Assembly (NCBI GenBank): GCA_964023205.1
Contig: OZ026835.1
Span: forward strand, 24,813,817 to 24,877,816
DNA length: 64,000 bases
From: Lutraria lutraria
Taxonomy: Eukaryota > Mollusca > Bivalvia > Venerida > Mactridae
Direction of reading: 5' to 3'
In this document: one piece after another, positions 50,629 through 63,719 of the stretch
Layout: each line of letters begins with the position of its first letter
Numbering within the stretch: position 1 is the stretch's first letter
Notes under the pieces: model-generated
Told to the model about the DNA's origin: nothing
The model's input: only the letters and a program-made list of their open reading frames with translations
The model's database searches: none
Made by a program: the position numbers and the translations under genes

Positions 50629-51819
50629 TCGACTCGACTGAATGCAATCTAAGAATGTGAAAACGAAGGAATGACATTTCAATAAAGTCGTCTTCTTACA
50701 CATACCCATGCTTATATAGTTCCTACCTAGCATGGGGCGTAGTGGGTGTTTGACACAAGACGGCCCCCAAATCAGTGGGACAGTTCTCTCCGCATATGCT
50801 TACTTACATTCTTAATTTGTTAAGTTCGCAAATATATGAAACACAATTTCAACGCGGTGCCTGGTCTCCCTCATTCAATTTGGAATTGTTCTGCGATTAA
50901 TCGGTTCCACTATTCTCAGACTGATAGTTTTTAAATAAATGCAATTCGGTAATGCAAGTACATCAATGTACATGCACCAACATACTATTATACTTACTCA
51001 CCTAATTATATGTATACTGATTCACCATGTGTCCGACTTACATACATATGTAACCGTCAATATATTTGATATTAAAACAAATTGTTACTTTAACACACGC
51101 GCTGCTTATGGAATTCACAGTAAGATACCTACGTACCATATGCACATTGCCGCCAACGACAACAACCCAACACGCAATGATAACACTATACAGCTGCCTT
51201 GATTGGTACATAGTGCAACATATCAAACTAAAGCCATACGGCTGGTTTCGTTACAGTAACCCCACGTGAAATGCGATTAACAATCGCTATTATTGCAGAA
51301 ATGAATATTAATTAATGCAAAACGTACATAATGCGCTGTTTCTATTTCATTTAAATTGCAAGAAACAAACGCCAAGCGATTGCGGAACTGTTTGAAGCAT
51401 GCATAACACTAACGAATGAAAAAAGAAAGAAAAAAAAAAAGATCCGTGGCCGGCCTCGAACCCGCCACAAAAAGTCTGTCTGTCTCGAAAGCTTTCAATG
51501 TCCGACGCTTTACCGACTGCGCCATAGCGGCACACTGTGTGACGAGAATCGGATCATATATATCAAGATTTTTGTGCACGTGTTCGGTTGAGTGGTTTCA
51601 TATTACTGTAAACTTGGCAAGTTTTACGATATCAGAAATTACTGTAAGAGACAAACATAATATATGAAAAAAACATCCATTTCCCTTGGTGTCCTTGATG
51701 CTCGGTGGGTGCGTTTCCTATACGTAATTGGGTTACTTCCCTTTGTCGATGATGCACGTTTATGCGTGTTCGTTACCTTCAGGGTGTGATAAAAATGAGC
51801 GCATATTACCAAATATAAA
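50629..51819. repeat. Satellite monomer, copy 44
   Basis: 1191 bp. Partner of copy 41. tRNA-like unit 51441-51531 (minus). Confidence 0.97.
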
Positions 51820-53009
51820 TCGACTCGACTGAATGCAATCTAAGAATGTGAAAACGAAGGAATGACATTTCAATAAAGTCGTCTTCTTACACATACCCAT
51901 GCTTATATAGTTCCTACCTAGCATGGGGCGTAGTGGGTGTTTGACACAAGACGGCCCCCAAATCAGTGGGACAGTTCTCTCCGCATATGCTTACTTACAT
52001 TCTTAATTTGTTAAGTTCGCAAATATATGAAACACAATTTCAACGCGGTGCCTGGTCTCCCTCATTCAATTTGGAATTGTTCTGCGATTAATCGGTTCCA
52101 CTATTCTCAGACTGATAGTTTTTAAATAAATGCAATTCGGTAATGCAAGTACATCAATGTACATGCACCAACATACTATTATACTTACTCACCTAATTAT
52201 ATGTATACTGATTCACCATGTGTCCGACTTACATACATATGTAACCGTCAATATAATTGATATTAAAACAAATTGTTACTTTAACACACGCGCTGCTTAT
52301 GGAATTCACAGTAAGATACCTACGTACCATATGCACATTGCCACCAACGACAACAACCCAACACGCAATGATAACACTATACAGCAGCCTTGATTGGTAC
52401 ATAGTGCAACATATCAAACTAAAGCCATACGGCTGGTTTCGTTACAGTAACCCCACGTGAAATGCGATTAACAATCGCTATTATTGCAGAAATGAATATT
52501 AATTAATGCAAAACGTACACAATGCGCTGTTTCTATTTCATTTAAATTGCAAGAAACAAACGCCAAGCGATTGCGGAACTGTTTGAAGCCTGCATAACAC
52601 TAACGAATGAAAAAAGAAAGAAAGAAAAAAGATCCGTGGCCGGCCTCGAACCCGCCACAAAAAGTCTGTCTGTCTCGAAAGCTTTCAATGTCCGACGCTT
52701 TACCGACTGCGCCATAGCGGCACACTGTCTGACGAGAATCGGAACATATATATCAAGATTTTTGTGCACGTGTTCGGTTGAGTGGTTTCATATTACTGTA
52801 AACTTGGCAAGTTTTACGATATCAGAAATTACTGTAAGAGACAAACATAATATATGACAAAAACATCCATTTCCCTTGGTGTCCTTGATGCTCGGTGGGT
52901 GCGTTTCCTATACGTAATTGGGTTACTTCCCTTTGTCGATGATGCACGTTTATGCGTGTTCGTTACCTTCAGGGTGTGATAAAAATGAGCGCATATTACC
53001 AAATATAAA
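51820..53009. repeat. Satellite monomer, copy 45
   Basis: 1190 bp. GTCAATATAATTG and GCCACCAACG, shared with 47, 49, 51, 53 and 54; T tract interrupted. tRNA-like unit 52631-52721 (minus). Confidence 0.97.
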
Positions 53010-54200
53010 TCGACTCGACTGAATGCAATCTAAGAATGTGAAAACGAAGGAATGACATTTCAATAAAGTCGTCTTCTTACACATACCCATGCTTATATAG
53101 TTCCTACCTAGCATGGGGCGGAGTGGGTGTTTGACACAAGACGGCCCCCAAATCAGTGGGACAGTTCTCTCCGCATATGCTTACTTACATTCTTAATTTG
53201 TTAAGTTCGCAAATATATGAAACACAATTTCAACGCGGTGCCTGGTCTCCCTCATTCAATTTGGAATTGTTCTGCGATTAATCGGTTCCACTATTCTCAG
53301 ACTGATAGTTTTTAAATAAATGCAATTCGGTAATGCAAGTACATCAATGTACATGCACCAACATACTATTATACTTACTCACCTAATTATATGTATACTG
53401 ATTCACCATGTGTCCGACTTACATACATATGTAACCGTCTATATAATTGATATTAAAACAAATTGTTACTTTAACACACGCGCTGCTTATGGAATTCACA
53501 GTAAGATACCTACGTACCATATGCACATTGCCGCCAACGACAACAACCCAACACGCAATGATAACACTATACAGCAGCCTTGATTGGTACATAGTGCAAC
53601 ATATCAAACTAAAGCCATACGGCTGGTTTCGTTACAGTAACCCCACGTGAAATGCGATAAACAATCGCTATTATTGCAGAAATGAATATTAATTAATGCA
53701 AAACGTACACAATGCGCTGTTTCTATTTCATTTAAATTGCAAGAAACAAACGCCAAGCGATTGCGGAACTGTTTGAAGCCTGCATAACACTAACGAATGA
53801 AAAAAGAAAGAAAAAAAAAAAGATCCGTGGCCGGCCTCGAACCCGCCACAAAAAGTCTGTCTGTCTCGAAAGCTTTCAATGTCCGACGCTTTACCGACTG
53901 CGCCATAGCGGCACACTGTCTGACGAGAATCGGATCATATATATCAAGATTTTTGTGCACGTGTTCGGTTGAGTGGTTTCATATTACTGTAAACTTGGCA
54001 AGTTTTACGATATCAGAAATTACTGTAAGAGACAAACATAATATATGACAAAAACATCCATTTCCCTTGGTGTCCTTGATGCTCGGTGGGTGCGTTTCCT
54101 ATACGTAATTGGGTTACTTCCCTTTGTCGATGATGCACGTTTATGCGTGTTCGTTACCTTCAGGGTGTGATAAAAATGAGCGCATATTACCAAATATAAA
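53010..54200. repeat. Satellite monomer, copy 46
   Basis: 1191 bp. GGGGCGGAG, GCGATAAAC and GGATCAT. tRNA-like unit 53822-53912 (minus). Confidence 0.97.
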
Positions 54201-55389
54201 TCGACTCGACTGAATGCAATCTAAGAATGTGAAAACGAAGGAATGACATTTCAATAAAGTCGTCTTCTTACACATACCCATGCTTAATATAGTTCCTACC
54301 TAGCATGGGGCGTAGTGGGTGTTTGACACAAGACGGTCCCCAAATCAGTGGGACAGTTCTCTCCGCATATGCTTACTTACATTCTTAATTTGTTAAGTTC
54401 GCAAATATATGAAACACAATTTCAACGCGGTGCCTGGTCTCCCTCATTCAATTTGGAATTGTTCTGCGATTAATCGGTTCCACTATTCTCAGACTGATAG
54501 TTTTTAAATAAATGCAATTCGGTAATGCAAGTACATCAATGTACATGCACCAACATACTTTTATACTTACTCACCTAATTATATGTATACTGATTCACCA
54601 TGTGTCCGACTTACATACATATGTAACCGTCAATATAATTGATATTAAAACAAATTGTTACTTTAACACACGCGCTGCTTATGGAATTCACAGTAAGATA
54701 CCTACGTACCATATGCACATTGCCACCAACGACAACAACCCAACACGCAATGATAACACTATACAGCAGCCTTGATTGGTACATAGTGCAACATATCAAA
54801 CTAAAGCCATACGGCTGGTTTCGTTACAGTAACCCCACGTGAAAAGCGATTAACAATCGCTATTATTGCAGAAATGAATATTAATTAATGCAAAACGTAC
54901 ACAATGCGCTGTTTCTATTTCATTTAAATTGCAAGAAACAAACGCCAAGCGATTGCGGAACTGTTTGAAGCCTGCATAACACTAACGAATGAAAAAGAAA
55001 GAAAAAAAAAAGATCCGTGGCCGGCCTCGAACCCGCCACAAAAGTCTGTCTGTCTCGAAAGCTTTCAATGTCCGACGCTTTACCGACTGCGCCATAGCGG
55101 CACACTGTCTGACGAGAATCGGAACATATATATCAAGATTTTTGTGCACGTGTTCGGTTGAGTGGTTTCATATTACTGTAAACTTGGCAAGTTTTACGAT
55201 ATCAGAAATTACTGTAAGAGACAAACATAATATATGACAAAAACATCCATTTCCCTTGGTGTCCTTGATGCTCGGTGGGTGCGTTTCCTATACGTAATTG
55301 GGTTACTTCCCTTTGTCGATGATGCACGTTTATGCGTGTTCGTTACCTTCAGGGTGTGATAAAAATGAGCGCATATTACCAAATATAAA
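54201..55389. repeat. Satellite monomer, copy 47
   Basis: 1189 bp. CTTAATATAG and ACGGTCCCC. tRNA-like unit 55012-55101 (minus), one base shorter between the boxes. Confidence 0.97.
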
Positions 55390-56580
55390 TCGACTCGACT
55401 GAATGCAATCTAAGAATGTGAAAACGAAGGAATGACATTTCAATAAAGTCGTCTTCTTACACATACCCATGCTTATATAGTTCCTACCTAGCATGGAGCG
55501 TAGTGGGTGTTTGACACAAGACGGCCCCCAAATCAGTGGGACAGTTCTCTCCGCATATGCTTACTTACATTCTTAATTTGTTAAGTTCGCAAATATATGA
55601 AACACAATTTCAACGCGGTGCCTGGTCTCCCTCATTCAATTTGGAATTGTTCTGCGATTAATCGGTTCCACTATTCTCAGACTGATAGTTTTTAAATAAA
55701 TGCAATTCGGTAATGCAAGTACATCAATGTACATGCACCAACATACTATTATACTTACTCACCTAATTATATGTATACTGATTCACCATGTGTCCGACTT
55801 ACATACATCTGTAACCGTCTATATAATTGATATTAAAACAAATTGTTACTTTAACACACGCGCTGCTTATGGAATTCACAGTAAGATACCTACGTACCAT
55901 ATGCACATTGCCGCCAACGACAACAACCCAACACGCAATGATAACACTATACAGCAGCCTTGATTGGTACATAGTGCAACATATCAAACTAAAGCCATAC
56001 GGCTGGTTTCGTTACAGTAACCCCACGTGAAATGCGATTAACAATCGCTATTATTGCAGAAATGAATATTAATTAATGCAAAACGTACATAATGCGCTGT
56101 TTCTATTTCATTTAAATTGCAAGAAACAAACGCCAAGCGATTGCGGAACTGTTTGAAGCCTGCATAACACTAACGAATGAAAAAAGAAAGAAAAAAAAAA
56201 AGATCCGTGGCCGGCCTCGAACCCGCCACAAAAAGTCTGTCTGTCTCGAAAGCTTTCAATGTCCGACGCTTTACCGACTGCGCCATAGCGGCACACTGTC
56301 TGACGAGAATCGGATCATATATATCAAGATTTTTGTGCACGTGTTCGGTTGAGTGGTTTCATATTACTGTAAACTTGGCAAGTTTTACGATATCAGAAAT
56401 TACTGTAAGAGACAAACATAATATATGACAAAAACATCCATTTCCCTTGGTGTCCTTGATGCTCGGTGGGTGCGTTTCCTATACGTAATTGGGTTACTTC
56501 CCTTTGTCGATGATGCACGTTTATGCGTGTTCGTTACCTTCAGGGTGTGATAAAAATGAGCGCATATTACCAAATATAAA
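55390..56580. repeat. Satellite monomer, copy 48
   Basis: 1191 bp. CATGGAGCG, CATACATCTG and GGATCAT. tRNA-like unit 56202-56292 (minus). Confidence 0.97.
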
Positions 56581-57770
56581 TCGACTCGACTGAATGCAAT
56601 CTAAGAATGTAAAAACGAAGGAATGACATTTCAATAAAGTCGTCTTCTTACACATACCCATGCTTATATAGTTCCTACCTAGCATGGGGCGTAGTGGGTG
56701 TTTGACACAAGACGGCCCCCAAATCAGTGGGACAGTTCTCTCCGCATATGCTTACTTACATTCTTAATTTGTTAAGTTCGCAAATATATGAAACACAATT
56801 TCAACGCGGTGCCTGGTCTCCCTCATTCAATTTGGAATTGTTCTGCGATTAATCGGTTCCACTATTCTCAGACTGATAGTTTTTAAATAAATGCAATTTT
56901 GTAATGCAAGTACATCAATGTACATGCACCAACATACTATTATACTTACTCACCTAATTATATGTATACTGATTCACCATGTGTCCGACTTACATACATA
57001 TGTAACCGTCAATATAATTGATATTAAACCAAATTGTTACTTTAACACACGCGCTGCTTATGGAATTCACAGTAAGATACCTACGTACCATATGCACATT
57101 GCCACCAACGACAACAACCCAACACGCAATGATAACACTATACAGCAGCCTTGATTGGTACATAGTGCAACATATCAAACTAAAGCCATACGGCTGGTTT
57201 CGTTACAGTAACCCCATGTGAAAAGCGATTAACAATCGCTATTATTGCAGAAATGAATATTAATTAATGCAAAACGTACACATTGCGCTGTTTCTATTTC
57301 ATTTAAATTGCAAGAAACAAACGCCAAGCGATTGCGGAACTGTTTGAAGCCTGCATAACACTAACGAATGAAAAAAGAAAGAAAAAAAAAAGATCCGTGG
57401 CCGGCCTCGAACCCGCCACAAAAAGTCTGTCTGTCTCGAAAGCTTTCAATGTCCGACGCTTTACCGACTGCGCCATAGCGGCACACTGTCTGACGAGAAT
57501 CGGAACATATATATCAAGATTTTTGTGCACGTGTTCGGTTGAGTGGTTTCATATTACTGTAAACTTGGCAAGTTTTACGATATCAGAAATTACTGTAAGA
57601 GACAAACATAATATATGACAAAAACATCCATTTCCCTTGGTGTCCTTGATGCTCGGTGGGTGCGTTTCCTATACGTAATTGGGTTACTTCCCTTTGTCGA
57701 TGATGCACGTTTATGCGTGTTCGTTACCTTCAGGGTGTGATAAAAATGAGCGCATATTACCAAATATAAA
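56581..57770. repeat. Satellite monomer, copy 49
   Basis: 1190 bp. CAATTTTGTAATG, ATTAAACC, CCCATGTG and ACACATTGCG. tRNA-like unit 57392-57482 (minus). Confidence 0.97.
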
Positions 57771-58961
57771 TCGACTCGACTGAATGCAATCTAAGAATGT
57801 GAAAACGAAGGAATGACATTTCAATAAAGTCGTCTTCTTACACATACCCATGCTTATATAGTTCCTACCTAGCATGGGGCGGAGTGGGTGTTTGACACAA
57901 GACGGCCCCCAAATCAGTGGGACAGTTCTCTCCGCATATGCTTACTTACATTCTTAATTTGTTAAGTTCGCAAATATATGAAACACAATTTCAACGCGGT
58001 GCCTGGTCTCCCTCATTCAATTTGGAATTGTTCTGCGATTAATCGGTTCCACTATTCTCAGACTGATAGTTTTTAAATAAATGCAATTCGGTAATGCAAG
58101 TACATCAATGTACATGCACCAACATACTATTATACTTACTCACCTAATTATATGTATACTGATTCACCATGTGTCCGACTTACATACATATGTAACCGTC
58201 TATATAATTGATATTAAAACAAATTGTTACTTTAACACACGCGCTGCTTATGGAATTCACAGTAAGATACCTACGTACCATATGCACATTGCCGCCAACG
58301 ACAACAACCCAACACGCAATGATAACACTATACAGCAGCCTTGATTGGTACATAGTGCAACATATCAAACTAAAGCCATACGGCTGGTTTCGTTACAGTA
58401 ACCCCACGTGAAATGCGATAAACAATCGCTATTATTGCAGAAATGAATATTAATTAATGCAAAACGTACACAATGCGCTGTTTCTATTTCATTTAAATTG
58501 CAAGAAACAAACGCCAAGCGATTGCGGAACTGTTTGAAGCCTGCATAACACTAACGAATGAAAAAAGAAAGAAAAAAAAAAAGATCCGTGGCCGGCCTCG
58601 AACCCGCCACAAAAAGTCTGTCTGTCTCGAAAGCTTTCAATGTCCGACGCTTTACCGACTGCGCCATAGCGGCACACTGTCTGACGAGAATCGGATCATA
58701 TATATCAAGATTTTTGTGCACGTGTTCGGTTGAGTGGTTTCATATTACTGTAAACTTGGCAAGTTTTACGATATCAGAAATTACTGTAAGAGACAAACAT
58801 AATATATGACAAAAACATCCATTTCCCTTGGTGTCCTTGATGCTCGGTGGGTGCGTTTCCTATACGTAATTGGGTTACTTCCCTTTGTCGATGATGCACG
58901 TTTATGCGTGTTCGTTACCTTCAGGGTGTGATAAAAATGAGCGCATATTACCAAATATAAA
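57771..58961. repeat. Satellite monomer, copy 50
   Basis: 1191 bp. Partner of copy 46. tRNA-like unit 58583-58673 (minus). Confidence 0.97.
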
Positions 58962-60150
58962 TCGACTCGACTGAATGCAATCTAAGAATGTGAAAACGAA
59001 GGAATGACATTTCAATAAAGTCGTCTTCTTACACATACCCATGCTTAATATAGTTCCTACCTAGCATGGGGCGTAGTGGGTGTTTGACACAAGACGGTCC
59101 CCAAATCAGTGGGACAGTTCTCTCCGCATATGCTTACTTACATTCTTAATTTGTTAAGTTCGCAAATATATGAAACACAATTTCAACGCGGTGCCTGGTC
59201 TCCCTCATTCAATTTGGAATTGTTCTGCGATTAATCGGTTCCACTATTCTCAGACTGATAGTTTTTAAATAAATGCAATTCGGTAATGCAAGTACATCAA
59301 TGTACATGCACCAACATACTTTTATACTTACTCACCTAATTATATGTATACTGATTCACCATGTGTCCGACTTACATACATATGTAACCGTCAATATAAT
59401 TGATATTAAAACAAATTGTTACTTTAACACACGCGCTGCTTATGGAATTCACAGTAAGATACCTACGTACCATATGCACATTGCCACCAACGACAACAAC
59501 CCAACACGCAATGATAACACTATACAGCAGCCTTGATTGGTACATAGTGCAACATATCAAACTAAAGCCATACGGCTGGTTTCGTTACAGTAACCCCACG
59601 TGAAAAGCGATTAACAATCGCTATTATTGCAGAAATGAATATTAATTAATGCAAAACGTACACAATGCGCTGTTTCTATTTCATTTAAATTGCAAGAAAC
59701 AAACGCCAAGCGATTGCGGAACTGTTTGAAGCCTGCATAACACTAACGAATGAAAAAGAAAGAAAAAAAAAAGATCCGTGGCCGGCCTCGAACCCGCCAC
59801 AAAAGTCTGTCTGTCTCGAAAGCTTTCAATGTCCGACGCTTTACCGACTGCGCCATAGCGGCACACTGTCTGACGAGAATCGGAACATATATATCAAGAT
59901 TTTTGTGCACGTGTTCGGTTGAGTGGTTTCATATTACTGTAAACTTGGCAAGTTTTACGATATCAGAAATTACTGTAAGAGACAAACATAATATATGACA
60001 AAAACATCCATTTCCCTTGGTGTCCTTGATGCTCGGTGGGTGCGTTTCCTATACGTAATTGGGTTACTTCCCTTTGTCGATGATGCACGTTTATGCGTGT
60101 TCGTTACCTTCAGGGTGTGATAAAAATGAGCGCATATTACCAAATATAAA
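58962..60150. repeat. Satellite monomer, copy 51
   Basis: 1189 bp. Partner of copy 47. tRNA-like unit 59773-59862 (minus), one base shorter. Confidence 0.97.
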
Positions 60151-61341
60151 TCGACTCGACTGAATGCAATCTAAGAATGTGAAAACGAAGGAATGACATT
60201 TCAATAAAGTCGTCTTCTTACACATACCCATGCTTATATAGTTCCTACCTAGCATGGAGCGTAGTGGGTGTTTGACACAAGACGGCCCCCAAATCAGTGG
60301 GACAGTTCTCTCCGCATATGCTTACTTACATTCTTAATTTGTTAAGTTCGCAAATATATGAAACACAATTTCAACGCGGTGCCTGGTCTCCCTCATTCAA
60401 TTTGGAATTGTTCTGCGATTAATCGGTTCCACTATTCTCAGACTGATAGTTTTTAAATAAATGCAATTCGGTAATGCAAGTACATCAATGTACATGCACC
60501 AACATACTATTATACTTACTCACCTAATTATATGTATACTGATTCACCATGTGTCCGACTTACATACATCTGTAACCGTCTATATAATTGATATTAAAAC
60601 AAATTGTTACTTTAACACACGCGCTGCTTATGGAATTCACAGTAAGATACCTACGTACCATATGCACATTGCCGCCAACGACAACAACCCAACACGCAAT
60701 GATAACACTATACAGCAGCCTTGATTGGTACATAGTGCAACATATCAAACTAAAGCCATACGGCTGGTTTCGTTACAGTAACCCCACGTGAAATGCGATT
60801 AACAATCGCTATTATTGCAGAAATGAATATTAATTAATGCAAAACGTACATAATGCGCTGTTTCTATTTCATTTAAATTGCAAGAAACAAACGCCAAGCG
60901 ATTGCGGAACTGTTTGAAGCCTGCATAACACTAACGAATGAAAAAAGAAAGAAAAAAAAAAAGATCCGTGGCCGGCCTCGAACCCGCCACAAAAAGTCTG
61001 TCTGTCTCGAAAGCTTTCAATGTCCGACGCTTTACCGACTGCGCCATAGCGGCACACTGTCTGACGAGAATCGGATCATATATATCAAGATTTTTGTGCA
61101 CGTGTTCGGTTGAGTGGTTTCATATTACTGTAAACTTGGCAAGTTTTACGATATCAGAAATTACTGTAAGAGACAAACATAATATATGACAAAAACATCC
61201 ATTTCCCTTGGTGTCCTTGATGCTCGGTGGGTGCGTTTCCTATACGTAATTGGGTTACTTCCCTTTGTCGATGATGCACGTTTATGCGTGTTCGTTACCT
61301 TCAGGGTGTGATAAAAATGAGCGCATATTACCAAATATAAA
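60151..61341. repeat. Satellite monomer, copy 52
   Basis: 1191 bp. Partner of copy 48. tRNA-like unit 60963-61053 (minus). Confidence 0.97.
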
Positions 61342-62531
61342 TCGACTCGACTGAATGCAATCTAAGAATGTAAAAACGAAGGAATGACATTTCAATAAAG
61401 TCGTCTTCTTACACATACCCATGCTTATATAGTTCCTACCTAGCATGGGGCGTAGTGGGTGTTTGACACAAGACGGCCCCCAAATCAGTGGGACAGTTCT
61501 CTCCGCATATGCTTACTTACATTCTTAATTTGTTAAGTTCGCAAATATATGAAACACAATTTCAACGCGGTGCCTGGTCTCCCTCATTCAATTTGGAATT
61601 GTTCTGCGATTAATCGGTTCCACTATTCTCAGACTGATAGTTTTTAAATAAATGCAATTTTGTAATGCAAGTACATCAATGTACATGCACCAACATACTA
61701 TTATACTTACTCACCTAATTATATGTATACTGATTCACCATGTGTCCGACTTACATACATATGTAACCGTCAATATAATTGATATTAAACCAAATTGTTA
61801 CTTTAACACACGCGCTGCTTATGGAATTCACAGTAAGATACCTACGTACCATATGCACATTGCCACCAACGACAACAACCCAACACGCAATGATAACACT
61901 ATACAGCAGCCTTGATTGGTACATAGTGCAACATATCAAACTAAAGCCATACGGCTGGTTTCGTTACAGTAACCCCATGTGAAAAGCGATTAACAATCGC
62001 TATTATTGCAGAAATGAATATTAATTAATGCAAAACGTACACATTGCGCTGTTTCTATTTCATTTAAATTGCAAGAAACAAACGCCAAGCGATTGCGGAA
62101 CTGTTTGAAGCCTGCATAACACTAACGAATGAAAAAAGAAAGAAAAAAAAAAGATCCGTGGCCGGCCTCGAACCCGCCACAAAAAGTCTGTCTGTCTCGA
62201 AAGCTTTCAATGTCCGACGCTTTACCGACTGCGCCATAGCGGCACACTGTCTGACGAGAATCGGATCATATATATCAAGATTTTTGTGCACGTGTTCGGT
62301 TGAGTGGTTTCATATTACTGTAAACTTGGCAAGTTTTACGATATCAGAAATTACTGTAAGAGACAAACATAATATATGACAAAAACATCCATTTCCCTTG
62401 GTGTCCTTGATGCTCGGTGGGTGCGTTTCCTATACGTAATTGGGTTACTTCCCTTTGTCGATGATGCACGTTTATGCGTGTTCGTTACCTTCAGGGTGTG
62501 ATAAAAATGAGCGCATATTACCAAATATAAA
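61342..62531. repeat. Satellite monomer, copy 53
   Basis: 1190 bp. Partner of copy 49, with GGATCAT instead of GGAACAT. tRNA-like unit 62153-62243 (minus). Confidence 0.97.
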
Positions 62532-63719
62532 TCGACTCGACTGAATGCAATCTAAGAATGTGAAAACGAAGGAATGACATTTCAATAAAGTCGTCTTCTT
62601 ACACATACCCATGCTTATATAGTTCCTACCTAGCATGGGGCGTAGTGGGTGTTTGACACAAGACGGCCCCCAAATCAGTGGGACAGTTCTCTCCGCATAT
62701 GCTTACTTACATTCTTAATTTGTTAAGTTCGCAAATATATGAAACACAATTTCAACGCGGTGCCTGGTCTCCCTCATTCAATTTGGAATTGTTCTGCGAT
62801 TAATCGGTTCCACTATTCTCAGACTGATAGTTTTTAAATAAATGCAATTCGGTAATGCAAGTACATCAATGTACATGCACCAACATACTATTATACTTAC
62901 TCACCTAATTATATGTATACTGATTCACCATGTGTCCGACTTACATACATATGTAACCGTCAATATAATTGATATTAAAACAAATTGTTACTTTAACACA
63001 CGCGCTGCTTATGGAATTCACAGTAAGATACCTACGTACCATATGCACATTGCCACCAACGACAACAACCCAACACGCAATGATAACACTATACAGCAGC
63101 CTTGATTGGTACATAGTGCAACATATCAAACTAAAGCCATACGGCTGGTTTCGTTACAGTAACCCCATGTGAAATGCGATTAACAATCGCTATTATTGCA
63201 GAAATGAATATTAATTAATGCAAAACGTACACATTGCGCTGTTTCTATTTCATTTAAATTGCAAGAAACAAACGCCAAGCGATTGCGGAACTGTTTGAAG
63301 CCTGCATAACACTAACGAATGAAAAAGAAAGAAAAAAAAAGATCCGTGGCCGGCCTCGAACCCGCCACAAAAAGTCTGTCTGTCTCGAAAGCTTTCAATG
63401 TCCGACGCTTTACCGACTGCACCATAGCGGCACACTGTCTGACGAGAATCGGAACATATATATCAAGATTTTTGTGCACGTGTTCGGTTGAGTGGTTTCA
63501 TATTACTGTAAACTTGGCAAGTTTTACGATATCAGAAATTACTGTAAGAGACAAACATAATATATGACAAAAACATCCATTTCCCTTGGTGTCCTTGATG
63601 CTCGGTGGGTGCGTTTCCTATACGTAATTGGGTTACTTCCCTTTGTCGATGATGCACGTTTATGCGTGTTCGTTACCTTCAGGGTGTGATAAAAATGAGC
63701 GCATATTACCAAATATAAA
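62532..63719. repeat. Satellite monomer, copy 54
   Basis: 1188 bp. CCCATGTG and ACACATTGCG as in copies 49 and 53, but the TGGTGC A box of another lineage. tRNA-like unit 63341-63431 (minus). Confidence 0.97.

Larger units (their letters stand above)
44676..51819 (+). repeat. Higher-order repeat, 3 monomers, period 3572, nearly identical
   Basis: Copies 39, 40, 41 match 42, 43, 44 with identical lengths (1191, 1190, 1191). Copies 40 and 43 share GCAATCAAAG. Copies 41 and 44 share TCAATATATTTG, CAGCTGCC, GAAGCATGC, CTGTGTGACG, GGATCAT and ATGAAAAAAAC. I found no difference at any diagnostic site. Confidence 0.9.
53010..62531 (+). repeat. Higher-order repeat, 4 monomers, period 4761
   Basis: Copies 46-49 match 50-53. 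Shared marks are GGGGCGGAG (46/50), CTTAATATAG, ACGGTCCCC and CATACTTTTAT (47/51), CATGGAGCG and CATACATCTG (48/52), and CAATTTTGTAATG, ATTAAACC and CCCATGTG (49/53). One clear difference is GGAACAT in copy 49 against GGATCAT in copy 53. Confidence 0.9.
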
